A stretch of DNA of 9,385 nucleotides, from the NCBI GenBank assembly GCA_001799195.1, contig MGSU01000144.1, forward strand, positions 1 to 9,385. Direction: 5' to 3'. The notes under the pieces are model-generated. The model was not told the DNA's origin, searched no databases, and was given only the letters and a program-made list of their open reading frames with translations. Of the stretch, positions 1-6,478 are shown piece by piece; position 1 is the stretch's first letter; each line of letters begins with the position of its first letter. Origin of the DNA: Deltaproteobacteria bacterium RIFOXYA12_FULL_61_11. GTDB lineage: Bacteria > Bdellovibrionota_F > JAHFAK01 > YA12-FULL-61-11. Both the position numbers and the translations under genes were made by a program.

Positions 1-1
1 C

Positions 2-1264
2 CGGCCGCGCTACAAGCGCCTGTGGCTCATCATTTCCCTGGCTGGAAACCTCGGCAGCTTGGGGCTGTTCAAATACAGTCGTTTCGTATGGACAAACCTG
101 CAGGTCGTGCTCCCGTTCCTGCCAGCCGAGCCGCCCATGCCCGATTTCTTCCTCATCCTGCCGGTCGGGATCAGCTTCTACACCTTCCAATCGATGAGCT
201 ATACCATCGACGTGTACCGCGGGGAACTGACCCCAACGCGCTCCGTGCTCAAGTTTTTCGCCTATTTGGCCCTGTTCCCACAATTGGTGGCCGGCCCGAT
301 CGTCCGGGCGCGCGACTTCCTACGGCAGCTCGATGAACCGCGACCCGTGGATGAACCAAGCCGTTATCGCGGTGCCGAACTGATCGTGCACGGCTATTTC
401 AAAAAGATGGTCATCGCCGACAACCTGGCGCCTTTCGTCAACACCGCCTTCGCCGCCCCGGCCCCGATCCCGTCGAGCGCCTACTGGTGGCTGGTCATGA
501 TCGCCTTTGCTTTCCAGATCTACTGTGACTTCAGCGGATACAGCGACATCGCTCGCGGTCTGGCAAAATGGATGGGCTACGACTTCATGGTCAACTTCAA
601 CCATCCTTACACCTCGTTGTCTCTGCGTGAGTTCTGGACACGGTGGCACATCTCGTTGTCGAGTTGGTTCCGAGATTATGTCTATATCCCACTGGGCGGC
701 AACAAACACGGCAAGCTGCGCGAGGCGGCCAACCTCTGGGCCACCATGCTGCTCTCCGGTCTGTGGCACGGTGCCTCCTGGAATTTCGTGTTCTGGGGAG
801 CCCTCCACGCCGGTTTCCTCTCCCTGGAGAAGCTCATGGGATACCCTCGGTATTTGGCGCCTTACCGGGCCGGACGTATCCTGCTTTGCTGCGTGGTCTC
901 CATCCAGGTCCTGGTAGCATGGGTCTTCTTCCGCGCCCCAACCCTCGACCAAGCGGTAGCCATCGTGGGCATACTCTTCACCTTCGGCACCGCGCCAATG
1001 CCAGCACCGGGCTTCGAGGCACTCATCCTGTGCGGAGGGATGTGCCTGCGCGAACTCTACGTCTATCTCTGTCGCACCCGGTCCGTCGCTCGACCGGAGG
1101 TGCCGGCGAAGCCGTTGCGATCCCTGCAACCGACAACCGAGGGAGTAGTCGTCCTGCCCCGTTGGGGCCGACAAGCCTTGAGCACCCTGACCCTAGCCCT
1201 GGCCATCTGGGCGATCCTATTCCTGCGCGGTCGTGGACATGAATTCATCTACTTCCAATTCTGA
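2..1264 (+). CDS. MBOAT-family O-acyltransferase (AlgI-like), 5'-truncated by window edge
   Basis: This is a polytopic inner-membrane acyltransferase of the AlgI/DltB branch of the MBOAT family, which moves acyl (usually acetyl) groups across the membrane onto an exported polysaccharide. The reading frame is open from base 2, and the first codons (RPRYKRLWLIISLAGNLG) already match the family, so the true start lies upstream. 420 residues are visible and roughly 50-100 are probably missing. Visible hallmarks are a long run of hydrophobic segments, FWTRWHISLSSWFRDY from about in-window residue 211, the YIPLGG block, and the invariant MBOAT histidine in LWHGASWNF (codon 767-769). A second conserved histidine lies in WGALHAG (codon 806-808). 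WVFFRAPT and a C-terminal FIYFQF ending are also typical of AlgI-type proteins. The next gene starts 2 bases after the stop, which suggests an operon. The family call is secure. The polysaccharide substrate is unknown, and nothing here shows it to be alginate. Confidence 0.93.
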   Translation, partial: RPRYKRLWLIISLAGNLGSLGLFKYSRFVWTNLQVVLPFLPAEPPMPDFFLILPVGISFYTFQSMSYTIDVYRGELTPTRSVLKFFAYLALFPQLVAGPIVRARDFLRQLDEPRPVDEPSRYRGAELIVHGYFKKMVIADNLAPFVNTAFAAPAPIPSSAYWWLVMIAFAFQIYCDFSGYSDIARGLAKWMGYDFMVNFNHPYTSLSLREFWTRWHISLSSWFRDYVYIPLGGNKHGKLREAANLWATMLLSGLWHGASWNFVFWGALHAGFLSLEKLMGYPRYLAPYRAGRILLCCVVSIQVLVAWVFFRAPTLDQAVAIVGILFTFGTAPMPAPGFEALILCGGMCLRELYVYLCRTRSVARPEVPAKPLRSLQPTTEGVVVLPRWGRQALSTLTLALAIWAILFLRGRGHEFIYFQF

Positions 1265-1266
1265 CC

Positions 1267-2220
1267 ATGAAGAACCTGCAGCACGAACGCCTCCTGTCAG
1301 TGGCCCTCCTCACCGCGGTCTTTCTCTGGCTCTGGATTGTCCTGGTTCCCCCGGTGGCCACCTACCGGTCTAATCTGCACATTGATCGCTTCTGGTTGCA
1401 CAAGGTCTTCGGTCCGGAACGTTACGACCTGGTCGTTGCCGGCGACTCGCGTATCTACCGCGGCATCTCGACCGACGACCTGAGCGCGGAACTTTATGGA
1501 CTCAGCGCCTACAACCTCGGGTTCTCCAGCGGTATCCTCGACAAAGACCTCCTGGAACTCGCCCAACACAAGCTGGCGCCGGATGGAGCACGCCTCCTGC
1601 TGCTCGGCATCACCCCCCATGCCCTGACCGCCAAACGCAACGAACACCTGGCCAAGATCGCCGCTCGGTCCCTGGAAGACCGAATCCTGGTTCGTTACGG
1701 ACACCCTCTGGCCCTGCTCTTCCACCGCATGTCCCCGACCACCCTGCTCAAGCTGATCGCCGGTCACTCGGTATGGTCGAACCAGACCAATTACCTCGAG
1801 GACTACTTCATTGAGAGCGGCTGGGTCGCATCCTCCTACCGCAGAGAATACGGCAATAAAGCGACCCTTCGCACCTATAGGGAAACACGCGAGCGATTCC
1901 CGGTCTCGCCGCAGCGGGTCGCGGACCTCCTGGCTGCCGTGGCCGAGCTGCACCGCACCGGGGTTCGGGTGTTCTTCCTCTGGCTGCCGTCCAGCCCCCC
2001 GATGCAGAAGCTCGAGACCGCCTGGCCCGGGTTCGATTATTCCGCATTAAGGGAGGCGCTGCGCTCGGCCGGCGCGGTTCCTCTCGATCACGCCGTACCG
2101 ATCGGTTTGCATTCTTACGACGGCAGCCATCTCCACCACAGCTCCGCCCGGACCCTCTCACGCAGTCTCGGTCGCGCTCTGGCTGAAGCGATGGAAATGC
2201 GCCCTGCAGCACATCCATGA
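1267..2220 (+). CDS. Membrane-anchored SGNH/GDSL-hydrolase-like protein, MBOAT partner
   Basis: The 317-residue product has an N-terminal hydrophobic segment at about residues 9-30 that could be a signal anchor, followed by a domain expected on the periplasmic side. The sequence shows an SGNH-type layout: VVAGDSR at residues 57-62 with candidate nucleophile Ser61, YNLGFSSG with Asn83 and Gly85, LLLGITP around 111-117, and a C-terminal DGSH at 285-288 giving the usual Asp/His pair (Asp285, His288). Block I reads GDSR rather than GDSL, as in several divergent SGNH proteins found beside MBOAT genes. By analogy with AlgJ/AlgX and similar pairs, it may complete acyl transfer to the polysaccharide once the MBOAT protein has moved the acyl group across the membrane. 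That role is inferred from position. The start follows the MBOAT stop by 2 bases and has no clear Shine-Dalgarno of its own, so translational coupling is likely. The fold call is fairly good; the activity is unproven. Confidence 0.75.
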   Translation: MKNLQHERLLSVALLTAVFLWLWIVLVPPVATYRSNLHIDRFWLHKVFGPERYDLVVAGDSRIYRGISTDDLSAELYGLSAYNLGFSSGILDKDLLELAQHKLAPDGARLLLLGITPHALTAKRNEHLAKIAARSLEDRILVRYGHPLALLFHRMSPTTLLKLIAGHSVWSNQTNYLEDYFIESGWVASSYRREYGNKATLRTYRETRERFPVSPQRVADLLAAVAELHRTGVRVFFLWLPSSPPMQKLETAWPGFDYSALREALRSAGAVPLDHAVPIGLHSYDGSHLHHSSARTLSRSLGRALAEAMEMRPAAHP

Positions 2221-2231
2221 GGGGGCGGCGC

Positions 2232-2251
2232 GGCAAGCGCAAGCGCTTGCC
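2232..2251 (+). terminator. Perfect 9-bp hairpin just after the SGNH gene, possible terminator
   Basis: GGCAAGCGC (2232-2240) and GCGCTTGCC (2243-2251) are exact reverse complements separated by two bases; in RNA the inner pair would open to a 4-base loop on an 8-bp stem. It begins 11 bases after the SGNH stop codon, where a transcription end would be expected. No run of T follows, so it is not a classical Rho-independent terminator. It could instead stabilise a transcript end or mark a Rho-dependent end. Confidence 0.4.
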
Positions 2252-2295
2252 CTCATCCCTTGACTGTGGGATGAACCGTTCGTGCCAGGAGGACT

Positions 2296-2473
2296 ATAAA
2301 GACCAACGTCCCCATACGATGGCGCTCAACCTCAGTTCGTCAAGGCTGCTCCTCTTTCCAGGGAACTGCGCACCGCCTTCCGTAAGATCCAGGTTCACAC
2401 CGGCCAACACTACGAACCGAGCCTGAGCGAGGTCTTCTTCCTAGAACTCGACCTCCCCCGTCCCGACCATCAT
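2296..2473 (+). pseudogene. Decayed N-terminal fragment of a UDP-GlcNAc 2-epimerase (WecB-like)
   Basis: From 2330 the frame reads PQFVKAAPLSREL, then VHTGQHYE and VFFLELDLPRPDHH up to 2473. This aligns without gaps to the N-terminus of the intact epimerase encoded at 3901 (PQFIKAAPLSRAL, VHTGQHYD, IFFLELGLPRPSHN); I count 30 identities in 48 positions by hand. GAQ directly before it corresponds to the GAR of the family. Further upstream the match continues only after a frame change: codons from 2296 read I-K-T-N-V-P-I-R, like an epimerase N-terminus whose ATG has become ATA, with AGGAGG at 2287-2292. There is an in-frame TAA at 2297-2299 in the downstream frame. After 2473 the similarity stops, although the frame stays open to a TGA at 2555-2557. 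No usable start exists. It is a relic, not a functional gene. At about 62% identity it is not a recent copy of its neighbour. Confidence 0.72.
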
Positions 2474-2553
2474 CAAACGGTCATCAAAGACCTTGTCCAG
2501 TCTTTGCTTCACAACCAACCTCTCCGAACTCCTCCCAGCGCGTGCCTTTCCTC

Positions 2554-2582
2554 TTGATCTTCAATCCAGCGGGCCATACATT
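2554..2582 (+). promoter_or_regulatory. Possible sigma-70-type promoter for the glycosyltransferase gene
   Basis: TTGATC (2554-2559) and TACATT (2577-2582) are separated by 17 bases and lie 40 bases before the glycosyltransferase start. Each box matches the consensus at 4 of 6 positions. This is a motif match only, placed where a promoter would be needed if the upstream hairpin ends the previous transcript. Confidence 0.25.
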
Positions 2583-2622
2583 CCGTAGACCAGGATGCTC
2601 AAGTTGAGGATCGAGAAGACAC

Positions 2623-3732
2623 ATGCGCATTGCCTATGTAGCAGAGTGGGACCCCTATCACGAGAGCGGTGTGTTCACCAAGATTCAGGCCCAGGTCCGA
2701 CTTTGGCAGGCACTAGGCAACGACGTTCGTCTTTTCATGGTGAGCCTGCGCCAGCGGACCGACCTGGCAGCGCCACCACCGCAGGTACACCTAGTGGGTC
2801 AATTGAGCCAAGACCTCGTTCGCGGGCTACCGTCATCTCCCTTCCTCTACCTCAACAAGGTGTTAAGCGCTTCCCGCCTCGCCCGCGACCTTCTCGAGTG
2901 GGCGCCAGAGATCGTCTATTACCGCCAAGGCATTTGGTACCCGGGGCTCGATCGTGCCTTGGCGCATTGCCCCTATGTCATGGAAATCAACACCTTGGAT
3001 CGTCTTGAGTGTCGTCTCTTTGGTAGGGTCAAAACCGCATATCACCTCACGACGAGGCATGTACTGATCGACCGAGCAGCGGGGTTCGTCTGCGTCACTC
3101 ACGAGATCGCCCGCGATTACCAAGGCTTTGGTAAACCGGTGTACGTCTTGGCCAACGGCTACGACCTGTCGGATTGTCAACCCTTGCCGCCGGCGATGAA
3201 CGAGCATCCACACCTCGTCTTCGTCGGTTACCCTGAGTACCCCTGGAACGGAATCGATCGACTGCTGAAGCTGGCCCAAGGCTTGCCTGAAGTCGAGTTC
3301 CATCTGGCCGGCTACACAGTGCAGGACATCACGATCGAACTGCCGCGCAACGTTCATTGCCAAGGCCGTCTCGACAGAACTGCATTGCGCGACCTCTATA
3401 GCCGATGCGACCTCGGCCTGGGCAGTATGGCACTCGAACGCAAAGGATGCTATGAAGCGTGCAACTTGAAGACCCGCGAGTACCTAGCCTTGGGTCTACC
3501 GGTGATCTTGGGGTGCCCCGATACTGATCTCTCGGGGAAGGACTATGTGCTGGAACTCCAACTCGACGACCACGAGCCTTCAGCCCAGATCCTGGGAAAA
3601 GTGCAAGCTTTTCTCAAACGCTGGAAAGCCCGACGAGTGCCACGGGAACAGATCGCTCACCTCGACACCGCCGTGAAAGAACCCCAAAGGCTCGAATTCC
3701 TTCGCGGTATCCTAGAGGGTTCTGCTCACTGA
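2623..3732 (+). CDS. GT4-like glycosyltransferase of a polysaccharide locus
   Basis: The 369-residue product is a retaining-type glycosyltransferase with the GT-B two-domain shape, expected to act in the cytoplasm or at the inner membrane face. The N-terminal domain starts MRIAYVAEWDPYHESGVFTK, the usual beta strand and loop that receives the acceptor. The linker region contains VLANGYDL (175-182), typical of the hinge before the donor domain. The C-terminal domain has LVFVGYPEYPWNG (198-210), FHLAG (226-230) and an EX7E motif (Glu278 to Glu286, in YEACNLKTRE) followed by YLALGLPVI, the usual donor-sugar phosphate-binding site. The length fits the family. A GAGGA lies 12 bases before the ATG and a weaker GAGAAG lies nearer. 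The intact epimerase gene follows after 168 bases, so both may serve the same glycan. Donor and acceptor cannot be read from sequence. The family is confident; the precise role is open. Confidence 0.85.
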   Translation: MRIAYVAEWDPYHESGVFTKIQAQVRLWQALGNDVRLFMVSLRQRTDLAAPPPQVHLVGQLSQDLVRGLPSSPFLYLNKVLSASRLARDLLEWAPEIVYYRQGIWYPGLDRALAHCPYVMEINTLDRLECRLFGRVKTAYHLTTRHVLIDRAAGFVCVTHEIARDYQGFGKPVYVLANGYDLSDCQPLPPAMNEHPHLVFVGYPEYPWNGIDRLLKLAQGLPEVEFHLAGYTVQDITIELPRNVHCQGRLDRTALRDLYSRCDLGLGSMALERKGCYEACNLKTREYLALGLPVILGCPDTDLSGKDYVLELQLDDHEPSAQILGKVQAFLKRWKARRVPREQIAHLDTAVKEPQRLEFLRGILEGSAH

Positions 3733-3890
3733 ACTCCCCCCTACCTCGAAAAGCGATCAGCACCAGCACTGCAATCTTTCCCACGAGCGCTGTGTGAAGG
3801 ACATCGGGTGGATGGAGTAGACACCGAGCCGTGTAAATCGGCTTGAAATGCGCCTGGCAATGTGCGAGATACGGCCCGGCAGTATGGATT

Positions 3891-3894
3891 GGAG
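3891..3894 (+). promoter_or_regulatory. Ribosome binding site fixing the epimerase start at 3901
   Basis: GGAG at 3891-3894 sits 6 bases before ATG 3901. The same frame is open upstream to a GTG at 3862, but those 13 extra codons do not resemble any epimerase N-terminus and have no better ribosome site, so the ATG is preferred. Confidence 0.6.
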
Positions 3895-3900
3895 CAGTGC

Positions 3901-4977
3901 ATGCCCACCATCCTCACCGTGATTGGAGCCAGGCCCCAATTCATCAAAGCAGCACCACTGTCGAGAGCCTTGCCGCAGTGCTACCGAGAGGTCCTGGTCC
4001 ATACCGGTCAGCATTACGACTGGAACATGAACGAGATTTTCTTCCTGGAACTGGGCCTTCCCAGACCCAGCCATAACCTCGGCATCGGCTCACTACCACA
4101 CGGGGCCCAAACCGGGCGGATGCTCGAGGGGCTCGAACGCCTGATGCTGGATGAACGACCCGACCTAGTTCTCGTCTACGGCGACACCAACTCGACCTTG
4201 GCAGCAAGCTTGGCAGCAGCCAAACTCGGCATACCCATCGCCCATGTCGAGGCCGGTTTGCGCTCTTATAATAGGTCCATGCCCGAGGAGATCAACCGCA
4301 TCGTTACCGATGATTTGGCCACCCTACTCTTCGTACCATCCGCCGTGGCCGAGAAAAACCTAGCTGCGGAAGGAATCAGTGCCCGGGTCTACGAGGTCGG
4401 CGATATCATGTTCGACGCGCAGCTCCTCTTTCGCGACCTCGCCGACGCTAGGTCCACGATCCTACACCGCCATGGCCTACGAGAAGGAGCCTACCTGTTG
4501 CTGACGTGCCATCGGCCTTCCAATACCGACAACGCGGAGAACCTGCGCAACATCCTCGGTGCAGTCAATGCTTGCGCTATACCTACCTTGTTCCCGGCCC
4601 ATCCACGAATCAGGAAGCAACTCGAAGTCTTCGGCCTCGAGCTTTCCGCCTACCCCCACCTGATTCCCTGCGAGCCGCTCGGCTATCTGGACAACCTCCA
4701 AGCCCTGCGTCACGCTCGCTGCTTGGTGACGGATTCCGGCGGGATGCAAAAGGAATCGTATTATCTAGGTGTGCCTTGCGTCACCTTACGGTGCGAAACC
4801 GAGTGGACCGAGACGCTCGAACACGGTTGGAACATCCTGGCCGGAGCTGATCCGTCGCTCATCACTCGTAGCATTGAAGCCCCTCCCCCCCTTGAGCATA
4901 CCCGAACCTATCCCTACGGTAAGGGAGACACAGCCCGGCGTATTGTCGAAGTTTTGACGACCTATTTCGGCACTTGA
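3901..4977 (+). CDS. wecB: UDP-N-acetylglucosamine 2-epimerase (non-hydrolysing)
   Basis: This cytoplasmic enzyme interconverts UDP-GlcNAc and UDP-ManNAc, the precursor of ManNAc and ManNAcA residues in surface polysaccharides. The product has 358 residues from ATG 3901, close to the family's 360-380. Family blocks occur in order: TVIGARPQFIK (6-16), VHTGQHYD (33-40), VYGDTNSTLA (92-101) with Asp95, HVEAGLRS (115-122) with Glu117, PEEINR (128-133), LTCHRPSNTDNAENL (201-215) with His204, AHPRIRK, EPLGYLD, and TDSGGMQKES (277-286) followed by the TEWTETLEHGWN block. Asp95, Glu117, the Glu pair at 129-130 and His204 correspond to the catalytic acids and histidine of E. coli WecB. No key residue is missing. 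The gene ends close to a convergent metallopeptidase gene. A decayed paralogue fragment lies about 1.4 kb upstream. The symbol is used in the family sense; the pathway need not be enterobacterial common antigen. Confidence 0.95.
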   Translation: MPTILTVIGARPQFIKAAPLSRALPQCYREVLVHTGQHYDWNMNEIFFLELGLPRPSHNLGIGSLPHGAQTGRMLEGLERLMLDERPDLVLVYGDTNSTLAASLAAAKLGIPIAHVEAGLRSYNRSMPEEINRIVTDDLATLLFVPSAVAEKNLAAEGISARVYEVGDIMFDAQLLFRDLADARSTILHRHGLREGAYLLLTCHRPSNTDNAENLRNILGAVNACAIPTLFPAHPRIRKQLEVFGLELSAYPHLIPCEPLGYLDNLQALRHARCLVTDSGGMQKESYYLGVPCVTLRCETEWTETLEHGWNILAGADPSLITRSIEAPPPLEHTRTYPYGKGDTARRIVEVLTTYFGT

Positions 4978-5034
4978 GCCAGGCTCTCCGATCAAGTTCC
5001 CCGATAGTAAGCGGTCCCTGAGGCGGAGACCCCC

Positions 5035-5730
5035 TCAATCGTCGCTGCGGCCGCCGAGCAGACCGGCGCGGAAGAGGTAGTAGACGAGGGTGAGGATGGA
5101 GGACAGGGCCGCGGCGACATAGGTCAGAGCCGCGGCGTCGAGGACCTTGGCCACGCCCTTGGCAGCATCACCGCTGACGATGTTGTACTGTCCCAGCAGG
5201 ATCTTGGCTCGGCTCGAGGCATTGAATTCGACCGGCAGAGTGACGATCTGGAAGACGACGACCAGGGTGAAGGCCAGGATGCCCAGCTTGATCAACCCCA
5301 TGGCGCTCATGATGAACCCGAGGAAGATGACGACGAAGGAGAGGTTGGAGGCGACCATGGTCACCGGCGCCATGGTCTGGCGCACGTGCATCGGGAAGTA
5401 GCCTTCGGCGTGCTGGAGGGCATGGCCGGCCTCGTGGGCGGCGATGCCGGCGGCCGTGACCGAACGACCGTGGTAGACGTCGGGGGAAAGACGCAAGGTG
5501 CGGGCTGACGGATCGTAATGGTCGGACAGCCAGCCACTGACCTCCTCGATCTGCACGTCGAGGTTCCGCGTGCGCAGGAGCTGTTCGGCGACCTCGCGGC
5601 CGGAACGGTTCCCGGTGTTCGGCATGTCTCGGTACTTGGCGTAAGCGGACTTGACGCGGAGCTGCGCATAGATCGACAGGAGCAGGGCAGGACCGAGCAT
5701 CAGGAAATAGAGAGGGTCGAAGCCTATCAT
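5035..5730 (-). CDS. Membrane zinc metallopeptidase, YugP type
   Basis: The 231-residue product belongs to the YugP-like neutral zinc metallopeptidases (Zn_peptidase_2). The sequence shows an N-terminal membrane segment (about 5-21), a soluble stretch, the gluzincin-like motif HEAGHALQH with zinc ligands His99 and His103 and catalytic Glu100, and then hydrophobic segments at roughly 120-142 and 145-166. LPVEFNASSRA at about 165-175 follows; its Glu168 is a candidate third ligand. A last membrane segment lies near 203-221. Length and order match the family. The start is well supported: on the minus strand AGGAGG (plus-strand 5736-5741) lies 5 bases before the ATG. It is convergent with the epimerase gene, 57 bases apart, and no strong terminator is visible between them. 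The physiological substrate of this family is poorly defined, and nothing here suggests one. Confidence 0.92.
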   Translation of the reverse strand: MIGFDPLYFLMLGPALLLSIYAQLRVKSAYAKYRDMPNTGNRSGREVAEQLLRTRNLDVQIEEVSGWLSDHYDPSARTLRLSPDVYHGRSVTAAGIAAHEAGHALQHAEGYFPMHVRQTMAPVTMVASNLSFVVIFLGFIMSAMGLIKLGILAFTLVVVFQIVTLPVEFNASSRAKILLGQYNIVSGDAAKGVAKVLDAAALTYVAAALSSILTLVYYLFRAGLLGGRSDD

Positions 5731-5771
5731 GGGGTCCTCCTCGCGGATGCGGGGTTCATCTCAACGCCGCT

Positions 5772-5799
5772 AGGCTATGCATCCTCTTGGAGGAGTCAA
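5772..5799 (-). promoter_or_regulatory. Possible promoter of the metallopeptidase gene
   Basis: On the minus strand TTGACT (plus-strand 5794-5799, 5 of 6 consensus) and TAGCCT (5772-5777, 3 of 6) are spaced by 16 bases and lie about 40 bases before the gene's start. The -35 box overlaps the inverted repeat at 5783-5803. This is a motif match only. Confidence 0.3.
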
Positions 5800-5803
5800 G
5801 AGG
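5783..5803. repeat. Perfect 7-bp inverted repeat upstream of the metallopeptidase gene
   Basis: CCTCTTG (5783-5789) and CAAGAGG (5797-5803) are exact reverse complements with a 7-base loop. It lies 53 bases upstream of the metallopeptidase start and overlaps the -35-like hexamer. It could be an operator for a dimeric regulator or a small RNA hairpin. No T run follows on either strand, which argues against a terminator. Confidence 0.4.
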
Positions 5804-5863
5804 CTTCGCCAGCGTGGTACAACTACACGTTTTCGATAGTTTTCCTACCTCGTTGCGAAGTAC

Positions 5864-6439
5864 TTAATCATATATCTGAGCTCCTTTCACATCACCAACA
5901 TATTCGAAGGTGATATCGACTTTCACGGTGCCGACCATGGCTTCATTTGTACAATCTATTGGCTTGAAGCGGTTGCGGATGTGGTCCCAAGTCATTCGTC
6001 CATCCTCATCAACACAAGCATTCAACGTTGCAACAAACCTGATCGGCCAGGGGTCCCTGCATCTCCCATCTTCACTACGTAGTCACCATCTTCTTCACTG
6101 TCACCTCAAGAGCAGGGAGTTCAGGATCAACTGATATTGACTACTGAGCGGAATGAAGTTTCTTCTTCGTAGTGAATCATTCTTCTCAACGATCGTATGA
6201 TCGAGAATGTTATCAATGATGGTAGAACCACAACGGCAGGTGTCGGAGCAGATGTATCTTGCAGTATTTCTAGATTGTTGACCATGTCTGGGGCAATCCA
6301 GGCTAGGGGCATAAAGCGATAGCTCCCCCTGTTTTTAGATTCTTCTGAATTCGAGCTCATAGATTCGTGAAACCGTAGGAACTCGTTCGGGAAGACGAAT
6401 CTTGAAGGTGCCGTTATTTGTAACATAATGAATTGACAT
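5864..6439 (-). pseudogene. Possible broken minus-strand coding tract in the AT-richer intergenic region
   Basis: The 748 bases between the metallopeptidase and transposase genes carry no intact gene I can support. On the minus strand one frame yields three protein-like blocks: 34 codons from ATG 6439 to TAA 6337 (MSIHYVTNNGTFKIRLPERV and on), 77 codons ending at TGA 6103, and a 72-codon block ending at TAA 5866 with a VDITFEYVGDVKGAQIYD C-terminus. All lie in the same frame, interrupted by stops at 6337, 6103, 6097 and 6085. Within the last block, ATG 5995 with GAGGA 7 bases upstream could open a 43-residue small protein. A competing minus frame is open for 130 codons (6519-6127) but has no ribosome site and runs antisense into the transposase gene. 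I recognise no family. GC is lower than in the flanking genes. A decayed acquired gene is a guess; chance open frames remain possible. Confidence 0.3.
6402..6429 (+). promoter_or_regulatory. Possible promoter of the RAYT transposase gene
   Basis: TTGAAG (6402-6407) and CATAAT (6424-6429, 5 of 6 consensus) are separated by 16 bases and lie 49 bases before the preferred transposase start. A perfect TTGACA at 6433-6438 lies slightly downstream but has no acceptable -10 box at 16-18 bases. This is a motif match only. Confidence 0.28.
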
Positions 6440-6468
6440 GTTTTCCAAGCTGGCATGAACGTTCCATC

Positions 6469-6472
6469 AGGG
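6469..6472 (+). promoter_or_regulatory. Ribosome binding site favouring transposase start at 6479
   Basis: AGGG at 6469-6472 is 6 bases before ATG 6479. The other in-frame ATGs, 6455 and 6473, have no ribosome site at a workable distance. Starting at 6479 also gives MRIPRFEIIFEG, close to the usual RAYT N-terminus, and puts the HVH motif at the normal residue position. Confidence 0.55.
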
Positions 6473-6478
6473 ATGTGT

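Noticed and set aside
320-1174. Long open frame on the minus strand (284 codons)
   Set aside because: It lies wholly antisense to the clear MBOAT gene; such shadows are usual in GC-rich coding DNA, and its translation resembles no family.
2217-2426. 69-codon plus-strand frame after the SGNH gene
   Set aside because: It is in a different frame from the epimerase relic it overlaps and resembles nothing; no ribosome site is evident.
3862-3900. GTG start extending the epimerase by 13 residues
   Set aside because: The extra residues lack family similarity, and ATG 3901 has GGAG at a good distance.
3733-3900. Coding remnant between the glycosyltransferase and the epimerase genes
   Set aside because: Some in-frame text is protein-like, but it carries a stop, is short, and matches no family I recognise.
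4978-5034. Bidirectional terminator between the convergent epimerase and metallopeptidase genes
   Set aside because: The best pairing found is a 5-bp TGAGG/CCTCA stem with no T run, too weak to call.
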